A DNA stretch of 64,000 nucleotides from Pontivivens ytuae (GTDB taxonomy: Bacteria; Pseudomonadota; Alphaproteobacteria; Rhodobacterales; Rhodobacteraceae), in assembly GCF_015679265.1 (NCBI RefSeq), contig NZ_CP064942.1:1582001-1646000 (forward strand), given 5' to 3'. Both the position numbers and the translations under genes were made by a program. The number at the start of each line of letters is the position of its first letter. Position 1 is the stretch's first letter. The notes under the pieces were generated by a model. It was not told the DNA's origin and did no database searches. It saw only the letters and a list, made by a program, of their open reading frames with translations. Below are positions 25,423 to 33,667 of the stretch, one piece after another.

Positions 25423-26322
25423 ATGAGCTTGACCGACATGATCGAGGCCGGGAGCGCCAACCCCATTTTGTTGTTCGCGTTCGCGCTCATTCTCGGGGCG
25501 CTCCATGGGCTGGAGCCGGGGCATTCGAAGACCATGATGGCGGCCTACATCATTGCGGTCCATGGAACGGTGAAACAAGCCATCCTGCTCGGTATCTCGG
25601 CCGCGTTCAGCCACTCGATCATCGTGTGGGTTCTGGCGCTTATCGCGCTGACCGTCGGAAACGAGATGATCGGCGAAGAGCTTGAGCCCTGGTTCATGAT
25701 CGTCTCGGGCCTTCTCGTCCTGGGTATCGCCGGTTGGATGTTGTGGCAGGTGATGCGCCCGAAAAGCGGGCACCATCATCATGAACACGAACACGAGCAT
25801 GACCGTGAAGGTCACCATCACCACCAGGCACACGACCATCACCACGCCCACGATCGCGGCACACATCCTCATGGCCACCACGAGCATACGGCAGCCCAGA
25901 GCGTAGCGGCGGAACTCGACGATCCGAAGATGGATGCCCACGCGCGCGCCCACGCCTCCGAAATCCGCGCGCGGCTCGCTGACGGGCGAACGGGGACCTG
26001 GCAAACGATCCTCTTCGGGCTCTCGGGCGGGCTCATCCCATGTCCCGCAGCGATAACGGTCTTCATCCTGTGCCTTCACCTGGGACAACTGGCCCTGGGG
26101 ATCACTCTGGTCAGTGCATTCTCGATCGGCCTTGCGATCACGCTGGTCGCCATCGGCATCGTGGCCGCAGTCGGCCTGCGTGTCGTCTCAGCTCGGACGT
26201 CGCGCTTCGAAGGCCTGTTTCAGGCAGCTCCCTGGATCTCTGCCGCCTTGATCGCTGCCATCGGCATGCTGATCATCTGGTCCGGCCTGTCGCATCTGCA
26301 TGTGCTGCCGCACTCGCATTGA
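25423..26322 (+). CDS. RcnA/NicO-family Ni/Co transporter with His-rich loop
   Basis: This 299-aa membrane protein begins with the family motif HGLEPGHSK (His28, His34), has six or so helices, and carries GLSGGLIPCPAAITVFIL in the second half. A cytoplasmic loop at about residues 117-154 is mostly His, Asp and Glu, a metal-binding linker typical of RcnA. RcnA of E. coli exports Ni/Co, whereas other NicO proteins import. Here it is the last gene of a B12-riboswitch operon, 21 nt after the ATPase with AAGGAG upstream. That regulation favours cobalt uptake or buffering over detoxification. Confidence 0.88.
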   Translation: MSLTDMIEAGSANPILLFAFALILGALHGLEPGHSKTMMAAYIIAVHGTVKQAILLGISAAFSHSIIVWVLALIALTVGNEMIGEELEPWFMIVSGLLVLGIAGWMLWQVMRPKSGHHHHEHEHEHDREGHHHHQAHDHHHAHDRGTHPHGHHEHTAAQSVAAELDDPKMDAHARAHASEIRARLADGRTGTWQTILFGLSGGLIPCPAAITVFILCLHLGQLALGITLVSAFSIGLAITLVAIGIVAAVGLRVVSARTSRFEGLFQAAPWISAALIAAIGMLIIWSGLSHLHVLPHSH

Positions 26323-26690
26323 TGAGATGCCGCACGCATAATATTTCTTTCTTTCTGATGGGCGGCCACGGAGATAGTAGCTTAACTTATAGAGGAAGCT
26401 GAATTGTCGCAGATCATCTTGTGCGGCCGAAGCCAGTAGAGTTCTGGCCAATGTTGAAATCGTCATCGAAGAATGGCGAGTTTCTCTCGATCAGTGCGCG
26501 TCAGCACTTCTGCATTTTCCAAGAAGGACTGCAGGCTGGAGTGTAGTCGAAGCATTCGGGTGCCGTCGCGAATAGTAGCTGAAGGCAGTGGGTTCTGCAG
26601 GAATTTACGCTGGCTTCGAGAGGCGCAGTTGTGCATCGCAGGGTTCATGAAGGGCTTTCAAGGCAACTCTTCCAGACCGACCACGAGCAG
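26323..26690. other. Convergent gap without a confident gene
   Basis: About 370 nt lie between the RcnA/NicO gene and the end of the five-binding-protein operon. Overlapping 61-73 codon frames at 26463-26694 occur on both strands with no recognisable features. No clear intrinsic terminator was found. Confidence 0.45.
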
Positions 26691-27656
26691 TTAGTCTGGA
26701 AGGTTCCTCGCCATATGCGTTGTCGCGAGATGCACGGTGGTATTGAGCTCAGCAAAAGAGAAGCCGCCGGCATATTCGCGCGGCAGCACGATGTAGCGGC
26801 CCTCTACGCAGGCGCTCAGCATCTCGCACCATGCCGGAAACACCTCAGCCATTCGAGCCGCAGGATCGGCCAGCGTGTCGCCGTAGGCGATGGTGTAGGT
26901 GTCGAACAGGAAGTCGGCGTCGAGATCGGAGAGCACTTCCGGGCTGACGATTTCGCCCCAGACCACACCGCGATCAGCCATCTCCTGCGCTAGGGGAACG
27001 CGCTCCAGACCGAGTTGTCCGAGGATATGCGTCAGGCCACCATAGCCTGCAAAGACGTTGAGCTCGCCCTCCCAACCCTGGATCTTGGCGTAGGTTGCGC
27101 CGCTCACATCGGGGAGGGCCATCCGCGCCCGCTCCAACGTTGCCTCGAAGGCGGCGTTCATCCGCTCCCATGTTGCCAGGCGTCCGGCGGCATCCGCGAC
27201 ACCGCGGGGAAAGGCGAGCGGGTCCTCGACGTCGTTGGGGATGAAGACGGTGGGGGCGATCGCCTCGAACTTGTCCCGCGTCTCCAACTCCCACTCGCGG
27301 CCGATAATCAGATCGGGCTCGAGAGCTGCGATCGCCTCGAAGTCCATGGCATCGAAGGTCCCGATATATCCGATGCCGGAGTTCTCGAAGTCCAGCCCGT
27401 GGACAAGGCGCACGCCGCGCATGAAGGGCCCGTTATCGCCCAACCGCCCGTGGCTGCCGACAACCGGCGCTCCGATCTCTACGAGGGTGAGTGTGACCTG
27501 CTGATCATGCAGTCCGACGATCCGCTGCGGGCTCGCTGGAATGCAGGCGGTTCCGCCGAGATGCGAGAACGCACGCTCGCCATCAGCGCAGTCCTGTGCT
27601 TGCGCCGGAGTGGCGATCAGGAAAACGGAGGCAACGAAGAGAGCAGCCCGCATCAT
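26691..27656 (-). CDS. TroA-type periplasmic binding protein, copy 5 of 5
   Basis: This 321-aa protein has a signal peptide ending at AQAQ, then a paired-Cys N-terminus (DCADGERAFSHLGGTACIP) and PQRIVGLHDQQVTLTLVEIGAPVVGS, an element shared by all five copies. DFEAIAALEPDLIIG is the central FecB-like element. Two further Cys lie near the C-terminus (FPAWCEMLSACVEGRYIVLP). It overlaps the preceding copy by ATGA. It is the last gene of the operon. Fe-chelate binding is inferred from fold and operon; a distinct ligand for each copy is a hypothesis. Confidence 0.88.
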   Translation of the reverse strand: MMRAALFVASVFLIATPAQAQDCADGERAFSHLGGTACIPASPQRIVGLHDQQVTLTLVEIGAPVVGSHGRLGDNGPFMRGVRLVHGLDFENSGIGYIGTFDAMDFEAIAALEPDLIIGREWELETRDKFEAIAPTVFIPNDVEDPLAFPRGVADAAGRLATWERMNAAFEATLERARMALPDVSGATYAKIQGWEGELNVFAGYGGLTHILGQLGLERVPLAQEMADRGVVWGEIVSPEVLSDLDADFLFDTYTIAYGDTLADPAARMAEVFPAWCEMLSACVEGRYIVLPREYAGGFSFAELNTTVHLATTHMARNLPD

Positions 27657-28618
27657 GGTCTTGTCCCTCCGGCTGAACCCATGTCGGGCTGCGCATAGGG
27701 GTTCGAGAGGAGTGTGGTCAGTGCGAAGATCGCGGCGCCCACGGCGTCATAGGACGGTGTCGTCAGCTCCTCCCGCGGCAGAACGATGTGACGCCCCTCG
27801 CGGCAAGCGGTCAAAGCGTTGCAGAAACCTGGAAACACATCCTCAAGCCCGGCAAGCGCGTCCTGCGGTGTCTCGCCCCGGTCCGTCCGGTAAGTGGTGA
27901 AGATCCAGTCCGCGTCGAAGTCCTGCAGCCGCTCGGCGGAAAAGCGCGGGCAGGCGCCACTCTCAGCCTCGGCAATGATGGACGACGGATCGAGGCCCGC
28001 GTCCTGCAGGATGAGCTCGAGGTTGCCATAGGGCTTGCAGGTCCAGAACTCGCCCTCTCGGCCATGTAGCACGCTGTAGGTCGTGCCCGCGGGGATCAGT
28101 CCGGAGAGCTGCGCGATCTGTGCGTCGTACCGGGCGCGGTTTGCGGCCAGCCGTTCATGCCGACCGAAGAGCTCGGCAAAGAAGGCCTGCGCGTCGTGCA
28201 GCGTGGCGTCGGTCTCGTAAGCGACGGTGGGCGCGATCAGCGAAAGCTGGTCAAGGCTGACTTCGTCCTGCCAATCGGGCCAGACGATGAGATCGGGCGC
28301 GAGGCTGGCGATCAGCTCCAGATCGACGGGAAAGTCGCCGATATAAACGATATCCGAGTTGTGGAAGTCGACGCCGGTGGCAATGCCGGACGCACGGATC
28401 GTGGGTTCGCCACTCTCCGGCATGGTGCCCTGGCTGCCAACGGGCATCACGCCGAGCTCGATCATCGGCACAGTGACATTCTTGGAGCCGAGCGAGACAA
28501 CACGCTGTGGATCAACAGGGATCTCGACAGTGCGTTCGAGGTGGTCTGTGAAGACGCGCGTCTGAGCCCACGCGGGGAGGGCCAGAAGCATAGCGCAAGC
28601 AAGGATCAGTCGGGTCAT
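27653..28618 (-). CDS. TroA-type periplasmic binding protein, copy 4 of 5
   Basis: This 321-aa paralog has a signal peptide (MTRLILACAMLLALPAWAQ). FTDHLERTVEIPVDPQRVVSLGSKN replaces the Cys-pair N-terminus of copies 1, 2 and 5. DLELIASLAPDLIVW and FPGFCNALTACREGRHIVLP match the other copies. ATG 28618 has GGAG 9 nt upstream; ATG 28627 abuts that site and is less likely. Confidence 0.87.
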   Translation of the reverse strand: MTRLILACAMLLALPAWAQTRVFTDHLERTVEIPVDPQRVVSLGSKNVTVPMIELGVMPVGSQGTMPESGEPTIRASGIATGVDFHNSDIVYIGDFPVDLELIASLAPDLIVWPDWQDEVSLDQLSLIAPTVAYETDATLHDAQAFFAELFGRHERLAANRARYDAQIAQLSGLIPAGTTYSVLHGREGEFWTCKPYGNLELILQDAGLDPSSIIAEAESGACPRFSAERLQDFDADWIFTTYRTDRGETPQDALAGLEDVFPGFCNALTACREGRHIVLPREELTTPSYDAVGAAIFALTTLLSNPYAQPDMGSAGGTRP

Positions 28619-28667
28619 CTTGGTCATCTCCGGATGTTGGACGAAGCCGAAAGGCGGGGGGGTGTGT

Positions 28668-29639
28668 TCATCCGGGTGGCGCCAGCCCTGGCCGGCCGGC
28701 CACATTGGTGACGATGTAGTAGATGTTGGCATCCAACGTTCGGAACGACAGCGCCACGTGTTCCAGCGGAAGGACGATCAAGCGGCCTTCGGCACAAGCC
28801 GTCATCAGGTCGCAAAAGCCCGGGAGCACTTCTTCGAAGGCGTCGAGCGTCGAGACGGGGCCCACTTGAGGTCCCTGATCGATCCGGAAGGTGGTGAATA
28901 CGAAATCGGCATCCTGGTCGGGAAGCGTTTCGGCGCTTATTACTTCGCCATCCCAGGTCGAGCCGCGCGCCCGCATGGCCACGCCATCGCCGATCAGTTC
29001 GAAGCCGAGGTCGTTGAGCGCGATCGTGAGCGCACCGAAGTTGCCGTAGACATGCAGATCGCCGCCATACGCGGCGAGCTTGCTGTATGTGTAGCTATGA
29101 TCGCCAAGCCAGCCACGCGCATCCTCCACAAGGGCGTGATAGTCGACGAGCAGGTCTTCGAACTCGTCGATCCGCCCCGTGGCGTCGGCGATGTCGCGAT
29201 AGAGTTCCAGGCCGCTCTGGCTGTCGTCCAGCATGACCGTGGGGGCGATCTGCTGAAGCCGGTCGACGTGATCTGCGTCGTTGCTAACCAGACCGATGAT
29301 GAGGTCCGGTGCCAGCGCGGCGATCGCCTCGAAGTCGGGAGCGCTTTCGTGGGTGAAGGCGATGTCTGAATTGTCGAAATCGATCTTCATGACCGTACTG
29401 ACCATGCGCAGGTAGGGCGTGCCGTCCTCGGCCAGGGTCCCCTGGCTGCCGACTAGAGGCGCGCCGAGTTCGATGAGTGGCGGAGTAACCGAGCCGGAAT
29501 ACATCGACTGTATGCGCTGCGGATCGACAGGAATGTCGACAATGCGGCCGAGCGCGTCCTCATAGCTGCGCATCTCCTGTGCGACGGCAGGTAGGGCCAG
29601 CAGCGCTGCGATCGCGATTGTGCAAGCTAGCGACGTCAT
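28668..29639 (-). CDS. TroA-type periplasmic binding protein, copy 3 of 5
   Basis: This 323-aa paralog has a signal peptide ending at AVAQ. The N-terminus (MRSYEDALGRIVDIPVDPQRIQS) lacks the Cys pair, like copy 4. DFEAIAALAPDLIIG, YGNFGALTIALNDLGFELIG and LPGFCDLMTACAEGRLIVLP are shared elements. GGAGG precedes ATG 29639. A 49-nt spacer follows before copy 4. Confidence 0.88.
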   Translation of the reverse strand: MTSLACTIAIAALLALPAVAQEMRSYEDALGRIVDIPVDPQRIQSMYSGSVTPPLIELGAPLVGSQGTLAEDGTPYLRMVSTVMKIDFDNSDIAFTHESAPDFEAIAALAPDLIIGLVSNDADHVDRLQQIAPTVMLDDSQSGLELYRDIADATGRIDEFEDLLVDYHALVEDARGWLGDHSYTYSKLAAYGGDLHVYGNFGALTIALNDLGFELIGDGVAMRARGSTWDGEVISAETLPDQDADFVFTTFRIDQGPQVGPVSTLDAFEEVLPGFCDLMTACAEGRLIVLPLEHVALSFRTLDANIYYIVTNVAGRPGLAPPG

Positions 29640-29697
29640 GAAGGCCTCCGGGTTTGGAGGCTGGCTGAGGCGCGTGCGCCCTGGCTCGCCGTTGAGA

Positions 29698-30639
29698 TCA
29701 GTCGAAGTCGCGCCCGGCTGTGAGCGCGGTTAGGAAGTCGATGGACCGGTCGAGCGACGCGAAGGTGTAGCCCACGAGGATGTCGCGCTTATACCAGTAG
29801 ACCTCACCGTCGAGGCTGCGCCAGAAGGGAGCGGTCTCGTCCCAGAGCGTCGTGAGCCTCGGGATCGTCTGGCCGAAGCGTGGAGCGTGGCTGGCAACCA
29901 GCACGTCGCCGTCGAACTCCGCCATCCGCTCGACGCTGATACCGTTCATGTTGTCGGTGGCGTCAGCTTGCACAGACGGCTTTGCGAAGCCGATATCCTC
30001 AATGACCTGCGCGATGGCGCCCCAGCCGGGGTAGTACCACAGCCCATCCTCCCAAATGTCGAAGCGCGAGACGGTGATGTCGCCGGGGTTGCCTATGATG
30101 TCTCGCGCCTCCGCGATCCGGGCCTCGTATCGGGCGCGCTCCGCCTCAAAATCGTCGGCGACGCCTGCGGCATCGGCCAGGAACTCCAGGTTCCCGAAGA
30201 AATCGAGCACATCGGGCATGAAGACGGTTGGAGCGATCGCGTTCAACTGGTCCGCCGCCTCCGACTGGTATGTCCGTGCGATGATCAGATCGGGGCGCGC
30301 CGTGGCCACCGCCTCTACATCCGGCGGATTGTGACTGCCCAGATCGATGAGATCCGCCGCTGCAACGACGTCCTCGCCAAAGATGTCTGAGGCGCCGCGC
30401 ACGTAGCGATGCCCGTCTTCCGGATCGTCGCGCATGACGGTGGCGATGATGGGAGCATCGATATCCATCAGCGCGGTCGTGATCGAGTCGTCGCGCAGGG
30501 ACGCGATGCGCTGCGGTACCTGTGGGATGCAGATAGATCCCAACGCGTGCTCGAACGCACGAAAGTCCTGAGGACAGTCCTGTGCGGCGGCAGGACCGGT
30601 AAGTATCGCGATGACTGCGATGGCTGCGATGCGGATCAT
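29698..30639 (-). CDS. TroA-type periplasmic binding protein, copy 2 of 5
   Basis: This 313-aa paralog has the signal peptide MIRIAAIAVIAILTGPAAAQ, then a Cys pair (DCPQDFRAFEHALGSICIP) and PQRIASLRDDSITTALMDIDAPI. It is the most diverged copy at the C-terminus: the GFC...TAC element is replaced by FWRSLDGEVYWYKRDILVGY, so that Cys pair is lost. ATG 30639 has GGAG upstream. Confidence 0.86.
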   Translation of the reverse strand: MIRIAAIAVIAILTGPAAAQDCPQDFRAFEHALGSICIPQVPQRIASLRDDSITTALMDIDAPIIATVMRDDPEDGHRYVRGASDIFGEDVVAAADLIDLGSHNPPDVEAVATARPDLIIARTYQSEAADQLNAIAPTVFMPDVLDFFGNLEFLADAAGVADDFEAERARYEARIAEARDIIGNPGDITVSRFDIWEDGLWYYPGWGAIAQVIEDIGFAKPSVQADATDNMNGISVERMAEFDGDVLVASHAPRFGQTIPRLTTLWDETAPFWRSLDGEVYWYKRDILVGYTFASLDRSIDFLTALTAGRDFD

Positions 30640-30664
30640 GTGGTGGCTCCGGTTCCACGAGGGT

Positions 30665-31624
30665 TCATTCGACAACAAGCTCCCGGTTCAGCGTCGGATC
30701 GGTCAGCGCGGCGGCGACCTGATCGAGGCCATTCATCGCCTTGCCCCAAGCCGATCCGACCATCGCGATGCCGTTGAGCGCGATGATCTGATCCGCCTGC
30801 GCCACGGGCAGCACTTCGACGAGCGGGTGGCTCGTGAAGGCCTGATGCGCGTCGGAGGTGCCTCCGTCATCCGCATCGAAGACGAGTTGGAACATCACGT
30901 CCGCCTCATGCGCGCCGATCGTCTCCATAGCGCGATATTCGCGTTGCGTGCCGAGGTTCTGTTCCGGCTCGGGGCGCACGGGCTGAAGGGCGCGCAGCAC
31001 CATGCCGAGCGCCTGCGTTGGGTTGGCCGGATAGAATTGATCATCCTCCTCGGCGTAAGTCAGGAACGACGTGGTGGTCGTCTGCAGCGCAGCGCCGAGA
31101 TCGATGCGGACGGCCTCGGCCTTCGCCGCGAAATCAGCCTGCAACGCTTCGGCCTGCTCCGTTCGGTTTACGAGATCGGCGAACTGCATCAAGGCGACGT
31201 CGAGGGGCTGTTCGAACATGTCGATGACAACGACCGGCGCAATGCCACCAAGCATTTCGGGTGCTTCGGGCGGCCAGGGCGAGGCGACGATCAGGTCCGG
31301 CTCCATCGCCGCGATTGCTTCGGGATCGATCGGGCCACGGTAGGATCCGACCCATTCCACCTCGGACGTATCATAGCCGTCCATGCGCCGGAAAACGCGC
31401 GTCCCATCCGCCTGAACGTGCCCGAGGCTCGCGACGGGAACGACCCCGAGTTCCATCAAGGGCAAGAGGGCGTTCTGGTCGTGCAGTGAAACGATCCGCT
31501 GTGGGTCTACTGGAACACAACTTGTCCCGGCTGCATGATCGAAGCTTCGTTGCCCGTCGATGCAGTCCTGCGCAGCGGCCGCGAAGGGAAGCAGTGAAAC
31601 GAGAAGCGGTGCGAGAGCGCGCAT
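30665..31624 (-). CDS. TroA-type periplasmic binding protein, copy 1 of 5
   Basis: This 319-aa paralog has a signal peptide (MRALAPLLVSLLPFAAAAQ), Cys-pair N-terminus (DCIDGQRSFDHAAGTSCVP) and PQRIVSLHDQNALLPLMELGVVPV. DPEAIAAMEPDLIVASPWPPEAPEML follows. Its C-terminus (VLPVAQADQIIALNG) resembles canonical FepB/FhuD proteins and lacks the second Cys pair. It is the first of the series, 37 nt after the sucrase/ferredoxin-like gene. Confidence 0.87.
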   Translation of the reverse strand: MRALAPLLVSLLPFAAAAQDCIDGQRSFDHAAGTSCVPVDPQRIVSLHDQNALLPLMELGVVPVASLGHVQADGTRVFRRMDGYDTSEVEWVGSYRGPIDPEAIAAMEPDLIVASPWPPEAPEMLGGIAPVVVIDMFEQPLDVALMQFADLVNRTEQAEALQADFAAKAEAVRIDLGAALQTTTTSFLTYAEEDDQFYPANPTQALGMVLRALQPVRPEPEQNLGTQREYRAMETIGAHEADVMFQLVFDADDGGTSDAHQAFTSHPLVEVLPVAQADQIIALNGIAMVGSAWGKAMNGLDQVAAALTDPTLNRELVVE

Positions 31625-31661
31625 GGCTTGTTCTTTCGTGTCTTTCCGGAGCTAGCTGGGT

Positions 31662-32621
31662 TCAGGTGGTAGACGCTGGCGACGGCTGGGACCGGAGGAT
31701 GACTTCGGTCGCGCGCCAGACGGTGCGTGTCTCCGGAGCCTGGCCCGAATGCAGATCCACGCAGGCACCGTGATCCGCTACCTCGCCACGAGCCAACGTG
31801 ACCTCCGCACATCGCCCCGCCACCTCGACGTTGAAGCGAGGCGTGCCTTCCGGACTTGCAAGAATGGCGACATCGGCCGTTCCCCAGATGCCGACCTCGG
31901 CAAGGGCGCGCAGCCCGGCAACCTCGGCCACCTGCGCGATCGGGTCCAGTGATGATGCACCGCGATAGCAGGGGAGGTAGGGGCGATCCTCCGCCTCCGC
32001 AGCGAGCAGAGGGGCTGCATGGATGGGCGTGATCCGCCCGTATTTCCGCCGCACCGGCAGGACGAGCGCGCCTGCAGCAATGCGGCAGCCGCCCAGATGA
32101 GTGCACTCCCAGACGTCGAAACGATCCCCGGCCGCGGCAGCCAGCGCCTTGTAGGCAGCGAAACCCCATTTGGCGCAACACCGATCGTGAACACCATGGG
32201 TGCACACAAAAACCGTCGGTGTCCGGAGCGGTGTCGGGCCGAAGCGTCCAAGCTCGTCACCGGCAGCGATCGCGGCGAGGACGTCAGGCAGATCCTTGGG
32301 CACGACGTCGATACCGACGTTCTCCGGAAAGAGGAGTGCGCGAACCGTGTTCTCCGCACCATCTTTGCGATCGATAAGGTTGACCCGCCGACCGCCCGCG
32401 AAAACGGCCTCCAGCCCGTCTGCTACGGCCCCTTCCATCCCATCGGCAATCCGCAGTGAATGGCGCCAGCGCCCCTTGGGCCAGCGCAACCAGAGCGTTC
32501 GCTCCTGATGAGCGCCGATCCCCGCGAGCGGCGTGCCTGCCGCCTGGGCATAGGCGGCGCAGAACCGGTTCGGATCTGCGCCGCCCAACGTGGCCGGTGC
32601 AATGGGATCGGGCTTGGTCAT
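31662..32621 (-). CDS. Sucrase/ferredoxin-like (Apd1-type) protein
   Basis: This 319-aa cytoplasmic protein of the Suc_Fer family has a thioredoxin-like [2Fe-2S] domain. FVCTHGVHDRCCAKWG (about residues 142-157) and WECTHLGGCRIAAGALVLP (about 175-193) hold the conserved Cys and His. The C-terminal part is less conserved. ATG 32621 overlaps the permease stop by ATGA; a longer open frame upstream runs antisense-free through the permease in another frame and is ignored. In this operon a role as redox partner or ferric-chelate reductase is plausible, which would make it a functional analogue of the SIP flavoprotein at 1093. Confidence 0.83.
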   Translation of the reverse strand: MTKPDPIAPATLGGADPNRFCAAYAQAAGTPLAGIGAHQERTLWLRWPKGRWRHSLRIADGMEGAVADGLEAVFAGGRRVNLIDRKDGAENTVRALLFPENVGIDVVPKDLPDVLAAIAAGDELGRFGPTPLRTPTVFVCTHGVHDRCCAKWGFAAYKALAAAAGDRFDVWECTHLGGCRIAAGALVLPVRRKYGRITPIHAAPLLAAEAEDRPYLPCYRGASSLDPIAQVAEVAGLRALAEVGIWGTADVAILASPEGTPRFNVEVAGRCAEVTLARGEVADHGACVDLHSGQAPETRTVWRATEVILRSQPSPASTT

Positions 32622-33667
32622 AGCTGGCTCCGCGCCTGAGATCGCAGGATGAGCCAGACGAAGACCGGCGCTCCGATCACCGCTGTGACCAATCCTGCGG
32701 GAAGTTGCACCGGGGCAAAGAGCAACCGACCCAGAAGGTCGGCCGTGCTCACCATCAGCGCCCCGGCAGATGCGGAGAGCACGAGGTGCAGCCCCGGCCC
32801 GGACCGGGCAAGCCGCCGCGCGATATGAGGTGCGACGAGGCCGACGAACCCAAGAGGTCCGACTGCCGCGACGGCCAGGGCCGCGAGCGCGACCGATACG
32901 ATCACCAGCAGGTTCCGGTCGCGCCGGACGGATGCGCCGAGCCCGACCGCTACGTCCGGGCCCATACGAAGCGCAGTCATGGGCCGCGCAGACCAGATGA
33001 GGATCGGCGAAAGAAGGGCGAGGCCGAGGGCGAGACTGCGCACCTCGCCCCAGCCTGCCGCGTGCACGGAGCCGGCAAGCCACCCAAGGGCCGCCAGCGC
33101 CCGGTCGATCTCGCCATAGGTCAGCAGCGCCTGCGTACAGGCTGATATGAAAGCAGCGACACCGATGCCGGTGAGGATGAAGCGCATCGTGGCGCCGCCC
33201 GCCCGTCTGGCGGAGATCGACAGGATCACGACGGCGACCGTCAGCGCACCTCCGAACGCCAGCAGTGGGCGCAGCGCCGGCGGCGTCTCAGGGAAGGCGA
33301 TCAATGTCGCGACGACGGCCAGCCCTGCGCCCTGACTGACGCCAACGAGGCTCGGATCGGCAAGGGCATTCCGCGTGACCGTTTGCAGGATCGCGCCGGA
33401 CAGCGCCAACAACGCGCCAGCCATCGCCGCAACCAGTGCGCGTGGGAAGCGGAACTCCCAGACCACCGTCGTCGCTGTGTCCGACGGCGCGACCCCGAAG
33501 AGGGTGGCGATGGATTGAACCGCTGTCAGGGGGAAGCTGCCCGACATCAGGGCCACGACCAGCACACCGAGGCTGGAGGACAGCAACAGCGCCACCACCG
33601 ACAGCGCCCTCGCTGGCACGCGAAAGGTGAGGGGGCCCTCCAGCCGCTCCACAACCTCGGCGGTCAT
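32618..33667 (-). CDS. FecCD-family ABC permease, second subunit
   Basis: This 349-aa permease has FPRALVAAMAGALLALSGAILQ, RNALADPSLVGVSQGAGLAV, GPLGFVGLVAPHIARRL and LPAGLVTAVIGAPVFVWLILR. ATG 33667 is in an ATGA overlap with the first permease. The pair forms a heterodimer, unlike the single-permease system at 5389. Confidence 0.92.
   Translation of the reverse strand: MTAEVVERLEGPLTFRVPARALSVVALLLSSSLGVLVVALMSGSFPLTAVQSIATLFGVAPSDTATTVVWEFRFPRALVAAMAGALLALSGAILQTVTRNALADPSLVGVSQGAGLAVVATLIAFPETPPALRPLLAFGGALTVAVVILSISARRAGGATMRFILTGIGVAAFISACTQALLTYGEIDRALAALGWLAGSVHAAGWGEVRSLALGLALLSPILIWSARPMTALRMGPDVAVGLGASVRRDRNLLVIVSVALAALAVAAVGPLGFVGLVAPHIARRLARSGPGLHLVLSASAGALMVSTADLLGRLLFAPVQLPAGLVTAVIGAPVFVWLILRSQARSQL

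Noticed and set aside
13274..26322. Complete opine metallophore biosynthesis locus
   Set aside because: The importer and EamA parts fit, but no nicotianamine-synthase-like or opine-dehydrogenase gene is present in the window.
31662..33083. 473-aa version of the sucrase/ferredoxin-like protein
   Set aside because: Residues before ATG 32621 lie in another frame of the FecCD permease gene and are Arg/Pro-rich.
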